DNA of 62,964 bases. Origin: Gnetum montanum. Taxonomy: Eukaryota > Streptophyta > Gnetopsida > Gnetales > Gnetaceae. This document shows positions 11,606 to 22,654 of this stretch, piece by piece (within the stretch, counting starts at the first letter, position 1; each line of letters begins with the position of its first letter). The notes under the pieces are model-generated. The model did no database searches and was not told the DNA's origin. It saw nothing but the letters and a program-made list of their open reading frames with translations. The stretch spans positions 673,589-736,552 of the forward strand of contig MNCI01004262.1 of the NCBI GenBank assembly GCA_015680685.1, given 5' to 3'. A program made the translations under genes and the position numbers.

Positions 11606-11718
11606 CCTATTTATAGGACGTGGAGGCCAATGGCTTCCATTACACACTTTATTTTCTCGATCTTATCTTTTTCGGATAAGAGAGATGAGACTTGGTGTGC
11701 AAGCTAAGCTATGACTCA
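11606..11718 (-). promoter_or_regulatory. Caulimovirid-like promoter region
   Basis: On the minus strand CCTATAAATAGG lies at 11617-11606. About 95 bp upstream is TGAGTCA (11718-11712), next to AACGTCGTC (11728-11720). A TATAAATA box with a nearby bZIP-type site, placed after the RNase H domain, matches the usual position of the pregenomic RNA promoter. Activity is not implied. Confidence 0.45.
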
Positions 11719-12020
11719 GACGACGTTATCTACAACAAGGAGGCGTACAAGCCACACCTAAATAGCTTTTAAGATTGCTCAGTGAACTGAGCAGATTTTG
11801 CCACATGAATGGCTACAGTCAACACATTCTTTGATAAGCTTTGAGAGTTCAGTGAGGATTCCCACTAGAGTGGATGACAACACATCTTCTTGTTCTGGCT
11901 GAGGTTGTGGCTTTGGCATCACACATTCGTTTTCATACTACGTAAGCTCCTGGAATAGGTTGATGCGTTGGAAGGATGAGCATAACTTTTCTTCCCATGC
12001 TGGAGAATGTAGAATTGTAG

Positions 12021-12339
12021 TTAGGTAAGTTCTTCATTTTCATTTACAAATAGAGGCCTTCGGATCAACATCAAATTATCCAAAACTTTGGCATTTGTTA
12101 GGTGTTGCAGAATCTTTGCTTCAAGGCGAATCCATCGGAGGTTGTTGATGATACAATCGATTCTTCCCACCATGTTGATAAAGAAATCGACAATTGGATA
12201 TTGCTTGGAAGGACTCATTAAAGACTCTTGAGGGAACATTGTTGTTATCTATCGACACCATCCTTCTCGATCTTTAAGGCTATCTAAAGGCCATGCTTTC
12301 CATTCTTCACTATCTTGCAACGGATTCTACGAACTACTG
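12021..12339 (-). pseudogene. Unassigned viral ORF remnant after RNase H
   Basis: A minus-strand frame of 72 codons (12239-12021) begins MFPQESLMSPSKQYPIVDFF and contains RWIRLEAKILQHLTN. I do not recognise it. Its position between RNase H and the promoter fits a small downstream ORF or the polyprotein tail. Confidence 0.3.
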
Positions 12340-12948
12340 CTAGATTCTGGCTTTAACATATTGGCATGAGGCTTTAATTCTTTAGTTAAAGCCTCTAGAA
12401 GGTGATTGGTTACTCCTGAAATTCTTTCAATTGAGAATTGATACTGAGCTAGCAAAAATTACCACCATGCAAACCTTTGCAACTTTGGTAAAGGAGGGAT
12501 TCTTCTTTTTAGGAGAGTTGTCATATTGGAGGAATCAGTTCTTAAAATGAATAGCTCAGTAATTAGATAAATGTGGAATTTTTCTAAATCAAAAATTGCT
12601 ACTAAAATTTCTTTTTTAGCTGGTCAATAATTTAACTCATGCTCTTGAAAAATACCTGATGCATATGCACAAACCTCTTTAGTTTCTTTGGAATTGCTGG
12701 TTCGAATAAAAAATAGCTGCCCATGAGTCATAACTTGCATCTGTGTTAAGGATGAAAGGACCTTGCAGGATTAGAGTTAATGGAGGAAAATTCTTGCACT
12801 CATTTTTTAGATTCTGAACTTGTTTTGTGGCTTCAAATGTCCATTGGAAGGGTTGTTGATTCTTGCATCATCTAATTTCCTTCATTTTATCAGAGAACTT
12901 GGCAATATGCTTTGAAACATAATTAACATAACCAAGAAATCTGAGACA
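12340..12948 (-). pseudogene. Caulimovirid RNase H domain (broken)
   Basis: This minus-strand region degrades the RNA strand of RNA/DNA hybrids in the intact virus. It shows GPFILNTDASYDSWAAIFYS with the first catalytic Asp, then EVCAYASGIFQEHELNY, KKEILVAIFDLEKFHIYL with the Glu, and ILRTDSSN with a later Asp. The end reads RIPPLPKLQRFAWW and SIERISGVTNHL. At least one frameshift (near 12700) and several stops break it. It continues directly from the RT region. Confidence 0.75.
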
Positions 12949-13509
12949 CTAATCTTTATTTGCCAATTTATCTAGAAATTGAGCTATCTCTTGTAGCACA
13001 TGTGGTTGCATGAAGATCTTTCCTTCTTGAATGTTGACACTAAGAAATTCAATTGCTTGCTTTCCCACTTGAAACTTCTTACAATCTTTTGAAAGACCTA
13101 TGTCGTGTTGCTCACATAATTCTGCAAAAAGGTTTAAATGCATTGCATGTTCTTTTACTGTGTCAGAATAGACTACAAAATCATTAATATAATTAGCAAC
13201 AAAACCCTGATGCTTGCCGAAAATCGAATCCACTCTTCTCTGGAACTGAGCTGGAGCATTTTTCAAACCAAATGGCATGACTGTCCATTCAAATAGACCT
13301 TGAGGAGTACTGAAAGCTATTTTGTGAATATCTTCTTCATTTATCTTTATCTGGTGATAACCATTCTTGCAATCGAACTTGCTAAAAATCCTTTTTACCG
13401 CTACTCTCTGGATTAATGCTTCCTTGTTAGGAAGAGGCCACTTGACTTCAATCGTGACTACATTTAACGGGATATAATTAATCACCATTCTGGTTTTTCC
13501 TCTTTTCAT
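12949..13509 (-). pseudogene. Caulimovirid reverse transcriptase domain
   Basis: An open stretch of 186 codons. Motifs in order are RMVINYIPLN (fingers), KWPLPNKEALIQR, IFSKFDCKNGYHQIKI (first catalytic Asp in FDC), AFSTPQGLFEWTVMPFGLKN, AQFQRRVDSIF, and YINDFVVYS at the active-site turn. Family members have Y-x-D-D at that turn, so the first of the paired Asp is absent here (Y-I-N-D). SKDCKKFQVGKQAIEFLS follows. The QGLFEWTVMPFGL segment and the KFDCKNGYHQI segment are caulimovirid-like. The ORF is the longest intact piece of the provirus but is bounded by stops and lacks a key residue. Confidence 0.85.
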
Positions 13510-13827
13510 TTCAGCATGATTTCAAACAATGAAGCTTGCACATGCATAATTGGATTGTGATGGCCTAATTAAACCTTTGGACAAAAATTCTACCACTTGC
13601 TTAGCCATTTCTTCTGTATCTTGTTAGTTTAACACAATCAGCTTTGATTGCACTGTAATGTTATGTACTATTGGAATATGCGCCTGTGGGTTATCTTTAT
13701 CCCAAAAATCAAGGGGATGTTCACAACAACATTGCTGCAATGTTTCAACACAACTGTTGAGCAATCTTCCATCTTTATTATTTAGATCTATCTACGCTTT
13801 CTTCATCTGTTGAATTTTAGCATACTT

Positions 13828-14300
13828 CTATTTTGCTAGTTCTTCTAATTCATACTGTGTGAGCACTTGTTTTAAAGAAGGATTTTTCCTATTGAAATTT
13901 TGTCGAATTTTCTCATGTTTGTTCTTGTGAAGTTGTGCAGGAATTCTACTAAGAATTATCTTGGGCCTAACATCTGACTTTGGTGACAAACATACTATCA
14001 TTTCTACACCAACTGTATATGGACCTATGCTATCCAGAAAATTTGCTCCTAATCTAATATCAAATCCACTGTCTGATATCTGAACAAAATTTGTACTTCC
14101 CACATACTCATCTTTTAAAGAGATAGGAGCATCAAATGCAAAATAAGTTATTTTTCGAACCCCATTCATTGTTTCTAGTGTAACAAGCGTATGTGTCACC
14201 CAATTTTCTAACACATATTTGTGAAAAAAATTTAGCGTTGCTCCTGTATTTATGAATGCTTGATACTTTCACCATTTTTCCTTACCATCTACTGCTACTT
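13828..14300 (-). pseudogene. Caulimovirid aspartic protease region
   Basis: On the minus strand the frame reads YQAFINTGATLNFFHKYV (about 14265-14212), followed by ENWVTHTLVTLETMNGV and ANFLDSIGPYTVG. F-I-N-T-G-A sits where retropepsins have D-T/S-G, so the catalytic Asp is replaced by Asn. 128 codons (14214-13828) are uninterrupted. It would release coat and polymerase from the polyprotein in an intact virus. About 320 bp of decayed linker separate it from the RT ORF. Confidence 0.65.
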
Positions 14301-14524
14301 TTATTGGTACTAACACACTATATAAGGAAAGAAAATGCTTAATCTGGTGATGTAGTTCAGGATCTACCTTTGGCGACTTGCTTGTTGCATACTTTACTTC
14401 AGTTGAAACTAGAAATCATTTCTGATATGGCGTGATCAAAAACTTTGGTACCTTCTTTGTGATTTTTTCTAGAAGTTCTTCGTCATCTGAACTTTCTTTG
14501 GAATTTTTCCTGGGCAATGTTTCT

Positions 14525-14707
14525 TTAAGTGATGCTTGAATCACAATCACCAAATAAGTCTTCAAACTTTAACTGGGCTTCTACGAATTTAGAAAAATCA
14601 TCTGATGTAGACCATTTTTCTTCTTCATTGAGCCATTGTTGGACTTTAGTTAAATCTTCTAAAGATATATCTGTAAACCATTTTATATCATCTACTAGTA
14701 GCATCAT
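14525..14707 (-). pseudogene. Polyprotein segment between zinc knuckle and protease
   Basis: A 60-codon acidic stretch contains WFTDISLEDLTKVQQWLNEE and FVEAQLKFEDLFGDCD. Its position between coat/zinc knuckle and protease is as expected for a linker or coat C-terminus. No motif assigned. Confidence 0.35.
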
Positions 14708-14920
14708 ATTTCTTCTAAACTATTCAGCTTGGTCTTCTTTAGAAACTTTGCTTACAGCCTCACTACTTTCGGTAGCTTCACTTTGTTCTTCTTCTAATAA
14801 CAGTTAAATAGCATACACCTTTTCTATAGAGCCTTCCACTTCGGGATCTTGCACTAGTTCCCAATCTTTGATGTATTCTTCAAAGAAAGCTTTAATCCAT
14901 TGGTCTCTTTTCTTCTTTGA

Positions 14921-14963
14921 ACATTCATGAGTGTAATGTCCCTGGTTTTTACATCAAAAGCAT
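14921..14963 (-). pseudogene. Coat-protein CCHC zinc knuckle, interrupted
   Basis: The minus strand reads C-F-stop-C-KNQG-H-YTHE-C, the C-x2-C-x4-H-x4-C nucleocapsid knuckle used by caulimovirid coat proteins to bind the RNA. A TGA lies between the first two cysteines. A very basic stretch (KSSKPRFSRCKW, KRFFVKRRKG) precedes it, as is usual. Confidence 0.7.
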
Positions 14964-15740
14964 GTAACTTTCTTTCGAGAAAATGGACCTTTTCTTCGCT
15001 TCACAAAAAATCGCTTTCGACTGGGCTTGAAGGATGGACACCATTTGCATCGTGAGAACCTTGGCTTGCTGGACTTTCTGAAATGCCTTGAGAATTTTCT
15101 TTTTTGTTTTCTTGAGGGAGCTTGAGTAGGTTTTCCAAAAACATATACGCCATCGAGATTTGCACATACTTTTGCAGATGGAAACAATGTTTGCAACTGA
15201 ATATGATAACATGCAAACTGCAGTTCTTGTGTGACCTTGTGAATAATATCTGCAAAATAGGTTAATGAAATATCTATATTCTTTTTAAAGCTTTGTGGAG
15301 CACCATTTGTCCTAATTTTGCTGGCAAAATTCCAAAATATAAATAAGGAATCATTTGATCTATGTGCAGAGCTAACCTATAGACTTCATTTGCATATTCA
15401 GCACTAAATTGCTCAAAATACCTCAAATCATGCAATTTCCTCTGGCTTAACAACAAATTATCCTTTAACCTAAAATTAGTAGATAAATCTACTATAAATT
15501 CAATAACCAATGCTAAAAAACACACCTTGCAGACCTATGTTGATAATTTACTCTTGTTGTTCTTGACTCGAACTTTCCCACCAGTGTCGGATTTTACCAG
15601 AGGCTCTGGTAAAAGCACCAAAAATGATTGTTCTCTCATCTACATTCAACACATGCATTGTTGTTCTTAGCTGGTCTATCCATAATCGGATTGCACGGAG
15701 GAGTTCCTTTGGAGGTAGAAAATCAATATCTATCACCGAA
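14964..15740 (-). pseudogene. Caulimovirid coat protein region (fragmented)
   Basis: Three overlapping pieces in different frames cover this region. 15736-15548 has RAIRLWIDQLRTTMHVLNVD and ASGKIRHWWESSS; 15525-15274 has KLHDLRYFEQFSAEYANEVY and MIPYLYFGILPAKLGQMV; 15255-15001 has a basic tail, GKPTQAPSRKQKRKFSRHF. The W-containing 'IRHWW' and 'YFGILPAKLG' patterns and the following zinc knuckle identify the coat domain by position and character. Frameshifts separate the pieces. Confidence 0.6.
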
Positions 15741-16345
15741 ATTGAGGCTACTGACCATTGCTAAAATGCAAAAAATAGTAGAGGTGGATTGACTGGAGGT
15801 CTTTGCCATGGTGGATTAGGACCACTTCTTCTAGCCATCATTATGTGTTGCTGGCAACTTAGCTCTTCTTCATCTTTCTGAGATTGAGTCTTTGGAGATT
15901 TAGGAGTTTGGTTATGACAAACCTTCTTCTTCAGCTACTTTAGGCTTTTTACCTTCTTTGTCAATTTGCAGATGTTTGATCTTTTCAAGAAGAATCCAAT
16001 CTCTTGGATCCTTAAAAACTTTTGTAGGTTGCGGTGGTGTGGATGGTTGCAGATGTTCAAGAGTGGTTGGAACAAGAACAGGCATCTCTATTTTTGGCAG
16101 AGCTAACTAGTTTTCAAGAGTATAAACTTCTCAAAGCTTCTTGCTGTCACGCTCTCGTGCTAACACTTTAAACTCTTCATTTCCACAATTTCTTCATAGG
16201 CTTGTAAATGATCAACCATTTCTTTTGACAACTATGCACATTATCCTTCGATATGGTCTACACCATCTTCAATCTGAGCTACATTATCAGTGAGACGATT
16301 GATATGCTGGGAAGCATATGACGTCCAATGACAAAGATAATTTAG

Positions 16346-16760
16346 CTACCTACTTGCATCTTGTTTATTAGTTGTGCTAGAGACTGAATGTTCCAGCAAA
16401 TAACTACAATCTTCTCTCGTTGTAGGACTTTCTGCTTGTGAGGCTGTCATACTATAGGCTCCTAATGGAGGCCATCTTCCGCCAAATAACAATCTTCTGT
16501 CACCAACTTGTCTGTAGGATGGTTGCATCATCAGAATTCTATGTTGTAGTTTGAAGATTGTTGATCTTGCGTTGAAATTTGGTGAACTTGATCCTTGACT
16601 TGCGCTAGTGTCTTCTACTAACTTTCTAGGAGGTAATACTATTGGAACTACTTCTAACGTAATGGTCACTGATCGATCGAATTGTTGTAATGGATATTGA
16701 CTCCATCGCCGTTTGGGGTTTTCTACTGTCTTGAACTCTTGGTCTTGGAGAAGACATTGA
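16346..16760 (-). pseudogene. Polyprotein N-terminal region
   Basis: The frame from 16669 to 16346 (107 codons, MTITLEVVPIVLPPRKLVED...) extends upstream into DQEFKTVENPKRRWSQYPLQ. It lies between the movement protein and the coat region. Serine- and proline-rich, no catalytic motif. It probably belongs to the virion-associated or N-terminal polyprotein part; this is inferred from order only. Confidence 0.4.
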
Positions 16761-16799
16761 ATATTTGGAAAGCTTTGAACATATCCGGGGACATGAATT

Positions 16800-17672
16800 G
16801 ACCTTCCACATGCTCATAAATGCTAACTGCCTTTGGAGAATTGGACTTCCCATTTCAACTTATGATTCATCAAAATTATGTTTGATAACTGGAACGTACC
16901 TCTTGTGGCTACTGCAGCATAAACAGCTCCTGGTAACAAATCAACACCATGAATCTCAATACACAAAAGCAAAGCACTTGTAATATAGTCATCTTCTAAA
17001 GCTAACTAGTAATTTGGCTGTACTATACACAAAGCATCCGAGTCTAATGTTCCATGAAACTGACAAATCTTTGTCATTTCCCAAGCTGTCTCTGGATCTT
17101 TTCTAATTCCATCTCCAATTACATGACTATTCAACAAAGTTATAACATATTCAGCTCCTATGTTGTAATTGAACTTTGGGCTTACCATGATATCTATCTG
17201 TCCTAGATGCACATATTGATGACCTTGAGTTTTCCATTTATCTACCTCTTGATCAGTAAACAATGGCAAGAAAACTGGTTTGATTCCTTGACCTTTGATA
17301 TCAAGCAAAGCTTCAATTTGCTTAATAGATGTTGACAAAATAGCTTGTTGATCACTATACATTTCTTCTACTTCTTTTCCTTTACTTCTACTTTCTTCTG
17401 CACTTACACTACTTGACCTTAACATAAAAACTTCAGGATTTGGTGACATTATCTCATCATCTTCATCACTATCGTCATCATTATTTAACAAAATACTAAC
17501 CTCATCATCATCATCATCATTAAGAGCAGCATGTACTAACATATTAAAAATTTGCATACGGTAATTTTTGTCTTCTTCAGCTTGTACCTAAGCTTCCATT
17601 GCTTCATCATAAACTACTACAACATGCTCATCATAGACTTCCTTTCTTACCAAAATCTGCAACGTTACTTGG
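16800..17672 (-). pseudogene. Caulimovirid movement protein, truncated and interrupted
   Basis: The longest piece is 17557-17006 (183 codons). It opens with an acidic run (ALNDDDDDEVSILLNNDDD) and contains FLPLFTDQEVDKWKTQGHQY and HLGQIDIMVSPKFNYNIGA. A TAG at 17006-17008 interrupts it; the same frame continues with LALEDDYITSALLLCIEIHG and LLPGAVYAAVATRGTF. The 'HLG.I.I...P', 'PNY..AL.D' and 'IHG' pattern matches the 30K movement-protein superfamily, which lines plasmodesmata for cell-to-cell spread. Upstream the frame runs to the repeat-B boundary with another stop, so the N-terminus is cut off. Confidence 0.65.
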
Positions 17673-18414
17673 ACCTTAAGTTAGATTTGATTAGAATAAC
17701 TATGATTTTGGGAAGAAGTTTCAACTTATGTTTGATTTTGAGAAATAGAAATTTAATTACCTTAGTTTCACCAACTAGGAGGAATGTGTGTGTTGTTTTT
17801 TATTATTATTAATATTGTTCATAAGATTGCTAACCTTTCTAAAAGGCACATTTTTTAAAGTTAGCTCAAAATCATAAGTTGTTCAAGAGACATCAGTAGT
17901 TCATTTTTAGTTTCATGAGAAACATAAAAAATCATTAATGGAGCTTTATCCTTTTAACTATCTTAAAATTCTTGTGTTATATCTCCATGTAATATTTGAA
18001 ATTAAGCACAGGTTTTCTCATAGTGTTATCTAGTATTATGTAATCTACAATATTCACTATGGGCTATCTCTTTTATGTTTGTACTCATTTTGCTATGTTA
18101 TCTTTCATTCTAATGTTGTTATGTTTTAATTCAATAGCCTCATTACAAACCTTTTGTAAGATGGTTAGTACCTGATTTATTTAAGATTAGTTCTCTTATT
18201 TTGCAAAGTTGGACATTTGTTACATAGGATTCATCAATTTAACTAGAGGAATTGATGATTAGAAAAATTCACTACAAACTAAAACAAAACATTTAACTAA
18301 TCATCACTTAGACTAAAATTTCAAGGTAATGATAAAGAGGAGACATTGAAGTTTTGACTATTCAATAAGGAGTTGAAGATAGAATTATTAATTTAGAAAA
18401 ATGTTAAGGACAAG

Positions 18415-19300
18415 TGATGAGTGGCAAGGTACCCCCTACACTCAACCATACAAATACAAGCATTTCACGCAACAATCCAGTTAAACTCCGCAGACGGGCT
18501 AGTTGTGGTATCTAGATAGTTACTCGTTGATCGCAGTTCATTGTCTTCTCATCTAAACTAGTATTTGCTTTGTCACATATGGTTTAGTCCAGAGTGAGGT
18601 GTCTAATATGGTTCTAAACTAGTGCTACTCCTAGAGGAAATGGAAAATAATTTTAATTGGACTAAGGAGGAGAGAGAGAGGGAGAATCTAACTACAAGGA
18701 GATGGGAAGAGAGAATCTAAGCTACCCTAAGTGTGATGAGCATCCATCCTTAATCATCCGTACACATCTTGGACCTCGTGTATGACTGCTACTAGGATTA
18801 CCAAGCACATATCCTAGCTACGCTACCAGGATACCAAGTAGTTACACATAAATGCTTGTGATTAAGTCGTACTCATTCCACGTTTAATAATAGGGATAGG
18901 AGAGGAAGGTAGAGAGAGATTAATTAAGAAAGCAGTAAATAATAATTAGATAATTAAACTAAGTGAATGCTACAATGATGAAGTAATCTCAATCTTTATT
19001 TTCAATCATGTGCATGTCCAATTATGTCACACTCGAATGAAGGTGTCATACAATTACAATCATCACACTACGGGCATGCACTGGGAGAAAGGGTTAATAA
19101 GAACTAAAAATGAAAACTAACTTCTAACTGAACTACTGACTCCTTAACTCCTTGCTCCTACATATGTATTTATAGGCCTACATAGGAGTCATGATATCAT
19201 GTATCTGATATTGCTAGCTAGGCCACAATATTGCATACCCGATATCGTGGATCGGATATCATGGGTCCGGTATTAGAGCCTAATGAATCATGATTCATCA
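18415..19300 (-). repeat. Family-1 3' LTR, copy B
   Basis: An 886-bp minus-orientation LTR with termini TGATGA/TCATCA, a GATATC cluster (19190-19275) and a TATAAATA box at about 19167-19176. The purine tract at 19301-19309 confirms its 3' position. Confidence 0.85.
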
Positions 19301-19309
19301 TACCCCCAC

Positions 19310-20210
19310 AACTAAATGAAAACTCATCCTCCAGTCGTACAAAATCAGAACAAGCCCCATTTATTACACAGTGGATAGGTATGGGATTATTAACTAACTA
19401 GAAATTATTCATGATGCAGTGGAGAATTAAATAGAATAAAATTGGAACACAAACAAAAAATTACAAAATTGCAAAATTTGATTGGAACTCATGTGGTTTC
19501 AAGTGGCAATGGCTCCTCCATTGGTCACTTACCCTTGTCTTGTGCTCCAGGTTTTGGGATCTGGTGGCTCTGAAGGAGTGCCTAGAGTTTTTCCTCTTCA
19601 GTTTAGGGAACTTGTGTCATCCATGCTGATGCTCCAATGTTTGATGGAGTTGGAACTTCCCATGGACACAGCAGTTGCGGAAACATCTAATTTTCTTTGA
19701 CGTACCATGCCGCAAATACTCATCATTCCTCCTCATAAGCTCTGGCTTTATCCTTGTAGTCCTGGTAATCTGTAAGCTATTGAGCCAAGTCTATCGTGAC
19801 ATCTTTCTGCCCTTAGTAGCTAGCCTTAACCACCTCCAATTCAGAATTTCCAACTTTTTGTCTTTGCAATATTTTCTTGTGTTCCGCAAATTATGTTTCA
19901 TATTTTGCGTAGGTGGTAGCTACTTCCTTCTCTAGCTCTATTCTTGGGCATCTTGCTGTTAACATGGTTAGGTTGGCATATCGCAGGTTTGCCAATCCCA
20001 TGCACTTTGTAAGATCTTGGATCTGCATGTCCTAACTTTTGAGCTATGCCGGGCGGACGAATGCATATGTGTCCAATATGGCCCGCCAATTAGTGTGTTG
20101 ACCACTGAAGGCATTAATGTGGGCCTTGGCCATATGGATCTCTCTCTTGATGACTTACTTGTACATCCCTATCTAGTTTCTAAAATGCTCTTTGAATTTT
20201 TCATGTCACT
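19310..20210 (-). pseudogene. Family-1 accessory coiled-coil ORF, 3' part, copy B
   Basis: This is the tail of the coiled-coil accessory protein, continuing from 31591 once family 2 is excised. Decayed segments correspond to the copy A tail (PRSYKVHGIGKPAICQPN is a shadow in another frame). Multiple stops. Confidence 0.5.
20206..20210 (+). repeat. Target-site duplication TCACT (left)
   Basis: TCACT immediately before the family-2 LTR; identical to 31586-31590. Copy A retains it as CCACT. Confidence 0.9.
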
Positions 20211-21270
20211 TGGCTGGAACACCGAGAGGTTCACGGGCATACAACCTAACCCCAAATTCGTGCGAGGGCCATGTTGGAAAAAAAATGGAAATAGGGTGCC
20301 CTGAAAGGTCTTGTCAATTAAATAGGGACTTACGTGGTGTTAAAATAATCACGTGCAAGAAGGGTTTGCAATATGTTACACACAGGCATTGGGTCCGACT
20401 GAGCCAGAGTGTAGTAGGGTGTTCCAGCTTGAGAACAGTAGCATGAACATACAAATATTACAAAAAGTGCAAAAATACAAATGTTACAGAAAATGCCAAA
20501 GAGAAATGCTTGAAAATTTTAACAAAATTTGGGAACAGCAGTGTACTGCCCCAAAAGAGAGGGCACATAACTAATTCACAAAAGCATACAGTGTACAATA
20601 GGCACAATGAGAGCATAGTCATAGGCTCAGTGGTGTCGGGCTGTGAAGTCTGGTGCTCTCTATATTGGACTATGCCTACTAGGCTGGTAGCCACGGTATA
20701 CTGTGCAATGCTGTGCAGGTCTACAATGGGGCCTGTAGTGTACCGTACGATGTAGCTCTGCCTCCCTACTAGTGTGGTGTAGTCTGGGTTTCGTTCACCC
20801 AGGGAGCTAGGTGCCAAGATGCCAAAGTGCCAAAAATGCCAACTTTTTCTTTCTTTTCTCTCTCAAAACAATAGGGCACAAGGGTATTTATAGGGCTAAG
20901 GTTAGCCCAAAATATGGAGCAGGTGCCATGTCGCAGTGTGGGAGACATCCCATGCTATCTACTACGCTTGTCCCATGTTATGCGTAGGACACGAGACACT
21001 GGCTGCTACGTTGGACAAGGTGCTACACTGCATGGGACAGTAGCAAAAGGGTGCAACAAGCAAAGAAAACTGCTAATCTTAGCTATCAAGGAGTTGTTGA
21101 GGGAGATGCTGGAGCAAAAATTCCAGTCACCCTGCCAAATAGATAGCTATTAAGTGTAGGCTAAGAAAACTGCTAATCTTAGCTATTAAGTGTAGGTGAA
21201 GTGCCACCGTTTTGACACTTAGCCAAATTTGTGGTTAAGATGTTGAGACTTAAAATTTTGTGGTGTTTCA
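20211..21270 (-). repeat. Family-2 3' LTR (1060 bp)
   Basis: It is homologous to 29899-31585 but lacks about 630 bp of U3 and the terminal 20 bp. A TATAAATA box lies on the minus strand at about 20883-20893. It starts (minus strand) TGAAACACCACAAAATTTTA. Confidence 0.85.
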
Positions 21271-21283
21271 ATGGCCCCTCTTT
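21271..21283 (-). other. Polypurine tract of family-2 element
   Basis: Minus-strand AAAGAGGGGCCAT abuts the LTR start TGAAACACC. Confidence 0.75.
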
Positions 21284-22654
21284 GTTGACATTTGGAGGAG
21301 TGGCCCAAGAGACGTTGACAAAGAATTACAAAACACCATAGCAGTCATGCCACCAACATGACTCATTGGTACAAGATCATATGTCATTTCACCATGCTTA
21401 AGAGTACCATGGAAATAAGGGTATGCTAAGGGACAAGGGGTATAGGCAATGCTAGGGAGATGAAATTTAAATGGTGGAAAAATCATGATGTAAAATGGGA
21501 AGTCAGCATGGCTGACGATGACCATGGCATGAAGTAGTTTACCTCTGAAACATTGATCTCTCATTAGAGTATTCATGAGATAGTCAAAGTCGATCCAAGA
21601 CTAGGCTAGTTGTGAAGCTGCAGCATTGTCAATTTGCTTGGGGATGTGTTTTTCCCAATTTTTTTATTTTTTTTTTTGAGCTATCAGGCAAATATTCTTT
21701 GGGTTTGGCTTACTATTGAATGTTAGCTACAATTTGGCCATTGAGAAGATGGGCTTTGTGTTGGCACATTTGGCCATTTCATGGAATAGTAAGATTCATT
21801 TTAAATATTATTGTAAGAATGGGAAAGTGTAAGTGTGTTATTTCATACCATTGGTATGGGATCTAGGGGAGACCATAATATTATTGGTGGAAATAATGAT
21901 GCACATATGAAAGACAGTGAATAAAAGATTGCAAGAGATAATGTGTCAATAATAAATGAATTGACAAGCAAGGAATTCTTCATTGTCAGAAATATGTTCA
22001 GGAATTGATCATTTGGATACTGGTAAATAATGAGAGAAGAAAACTAAAAATGAAAATTAAAAAATTAAAATCAACATATTGTATGAATAACAAAATGGGA
22101 GAATATCAGTGGATGTTTGCTAAAATGATGTTTCAAAATTTTCTCACAAATTTTGAAGGTCTGTTCTAGAGCAGGCAGGAATTATCCATAATCCATGTTT
22201 AAAATTTTAAACACAAAAGAAAAGAATGGAAGAAGACTCTGGCGGGCAAACAGAACTGCGGCAGCAACAATCTTCCAAGTTGTGCAGTCCGAAATGGACA
22301 AAAGCTCCTGCACCACGACAAAGTCTTGCCATGATCAACATTTAGGCGTTAAATACTATTCATGGATGCAAACACTGGACATTTCATGGAGACAGATGCA
22401 GACAGGGTTCCGGCAAAGTTAAGAAGGCATTTTTCACAGCAGGAAAAACTCTGAAAATCTCATCGAAATCATGGCCCGCGGTGCCGCGCCTCTTCAATTT
22501 TCTGAAGAAATAGTGCAGATTCCAAAACAACACGTAGGCCCAGGGTTCTAACATAGTGCGCAGGTCTACAATTTCATAACAACATGGATTCCGACACAGC
22601 GCAACGGCCCAAACCCTCGCTGGAAAGTACGAACGCGGCCTTAGGGTTTTTGCA
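21284..22654 (-). other. Family-2 3' internal region, no pol recognised
   Basis: A minus-strand ORF (21576-21268) begins MNTLMRDQCFRGKLLHAMVI. It is unrecognised and runs into the purine tract, so it is probably not a real protein end. A T-run lies at 21659-21677. From about 22180 the base composition becomes more GC-rich, preceding the histone-like sequence. Confidence 0.4.

Larger units (their letters stand above)
11014..17672 (-). mobile_element. Endogenous caulimovirid (plant pararetrovirus) block
   Basis: A 6.66-kb minus-strand block carries, in viral order, a 30K-type movement protein (17672-16800), a coat region (about 16669-15000), a CCHC zinc knuckle (14921-14963), an aspartic protease (about 14300-13828), an RT (13509-12949), an RNase H (12948-12340) and a promoter-like stretch (11718-11607). 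The RT is of caulimovirid rather than Gypsy type, and no integrase or LTR is seen. Every ORF is interrupted, so it is an old, non-functional integrated copy. It is slightly shorter than a typical 7-9 kb genome and starts inside the movement-protein frame. Lineage (for example a gymnosperm-specific genus) cannot be settled here. Confidence 0.85.
17673..20277 (+). repeat. 2.6-kb direct repeat, copy B
   Basis: Same orientation and content as 8389-11013. It continues without a break into the rest of the family-2 LTR, so it is the ancestral locus and copy A the derived one. It differs by scattered substitutions and by the loss of about 20 bp at the family-2 LTR terminus (20211). Confidence 0.9.

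Noticed and set aside
8389-20277. A/B repeats as the LTRs of one giant retrotransposon with the viral genes as its interior
   Set aside because: Each copy contains a whole family-1 LTR plus part of its interior and flank, and copy A ends within a family-2 LTR. No primer site or purine tract adjoins the repeat edges.
20458-20817. 119-codon minus-strand ORF and overlapping plus ORFs
   Set aside because: They lie inside a family-2 LTR, are not kept in the paired LTR at 30106-30330 beyond a short part, and carry no known motif.
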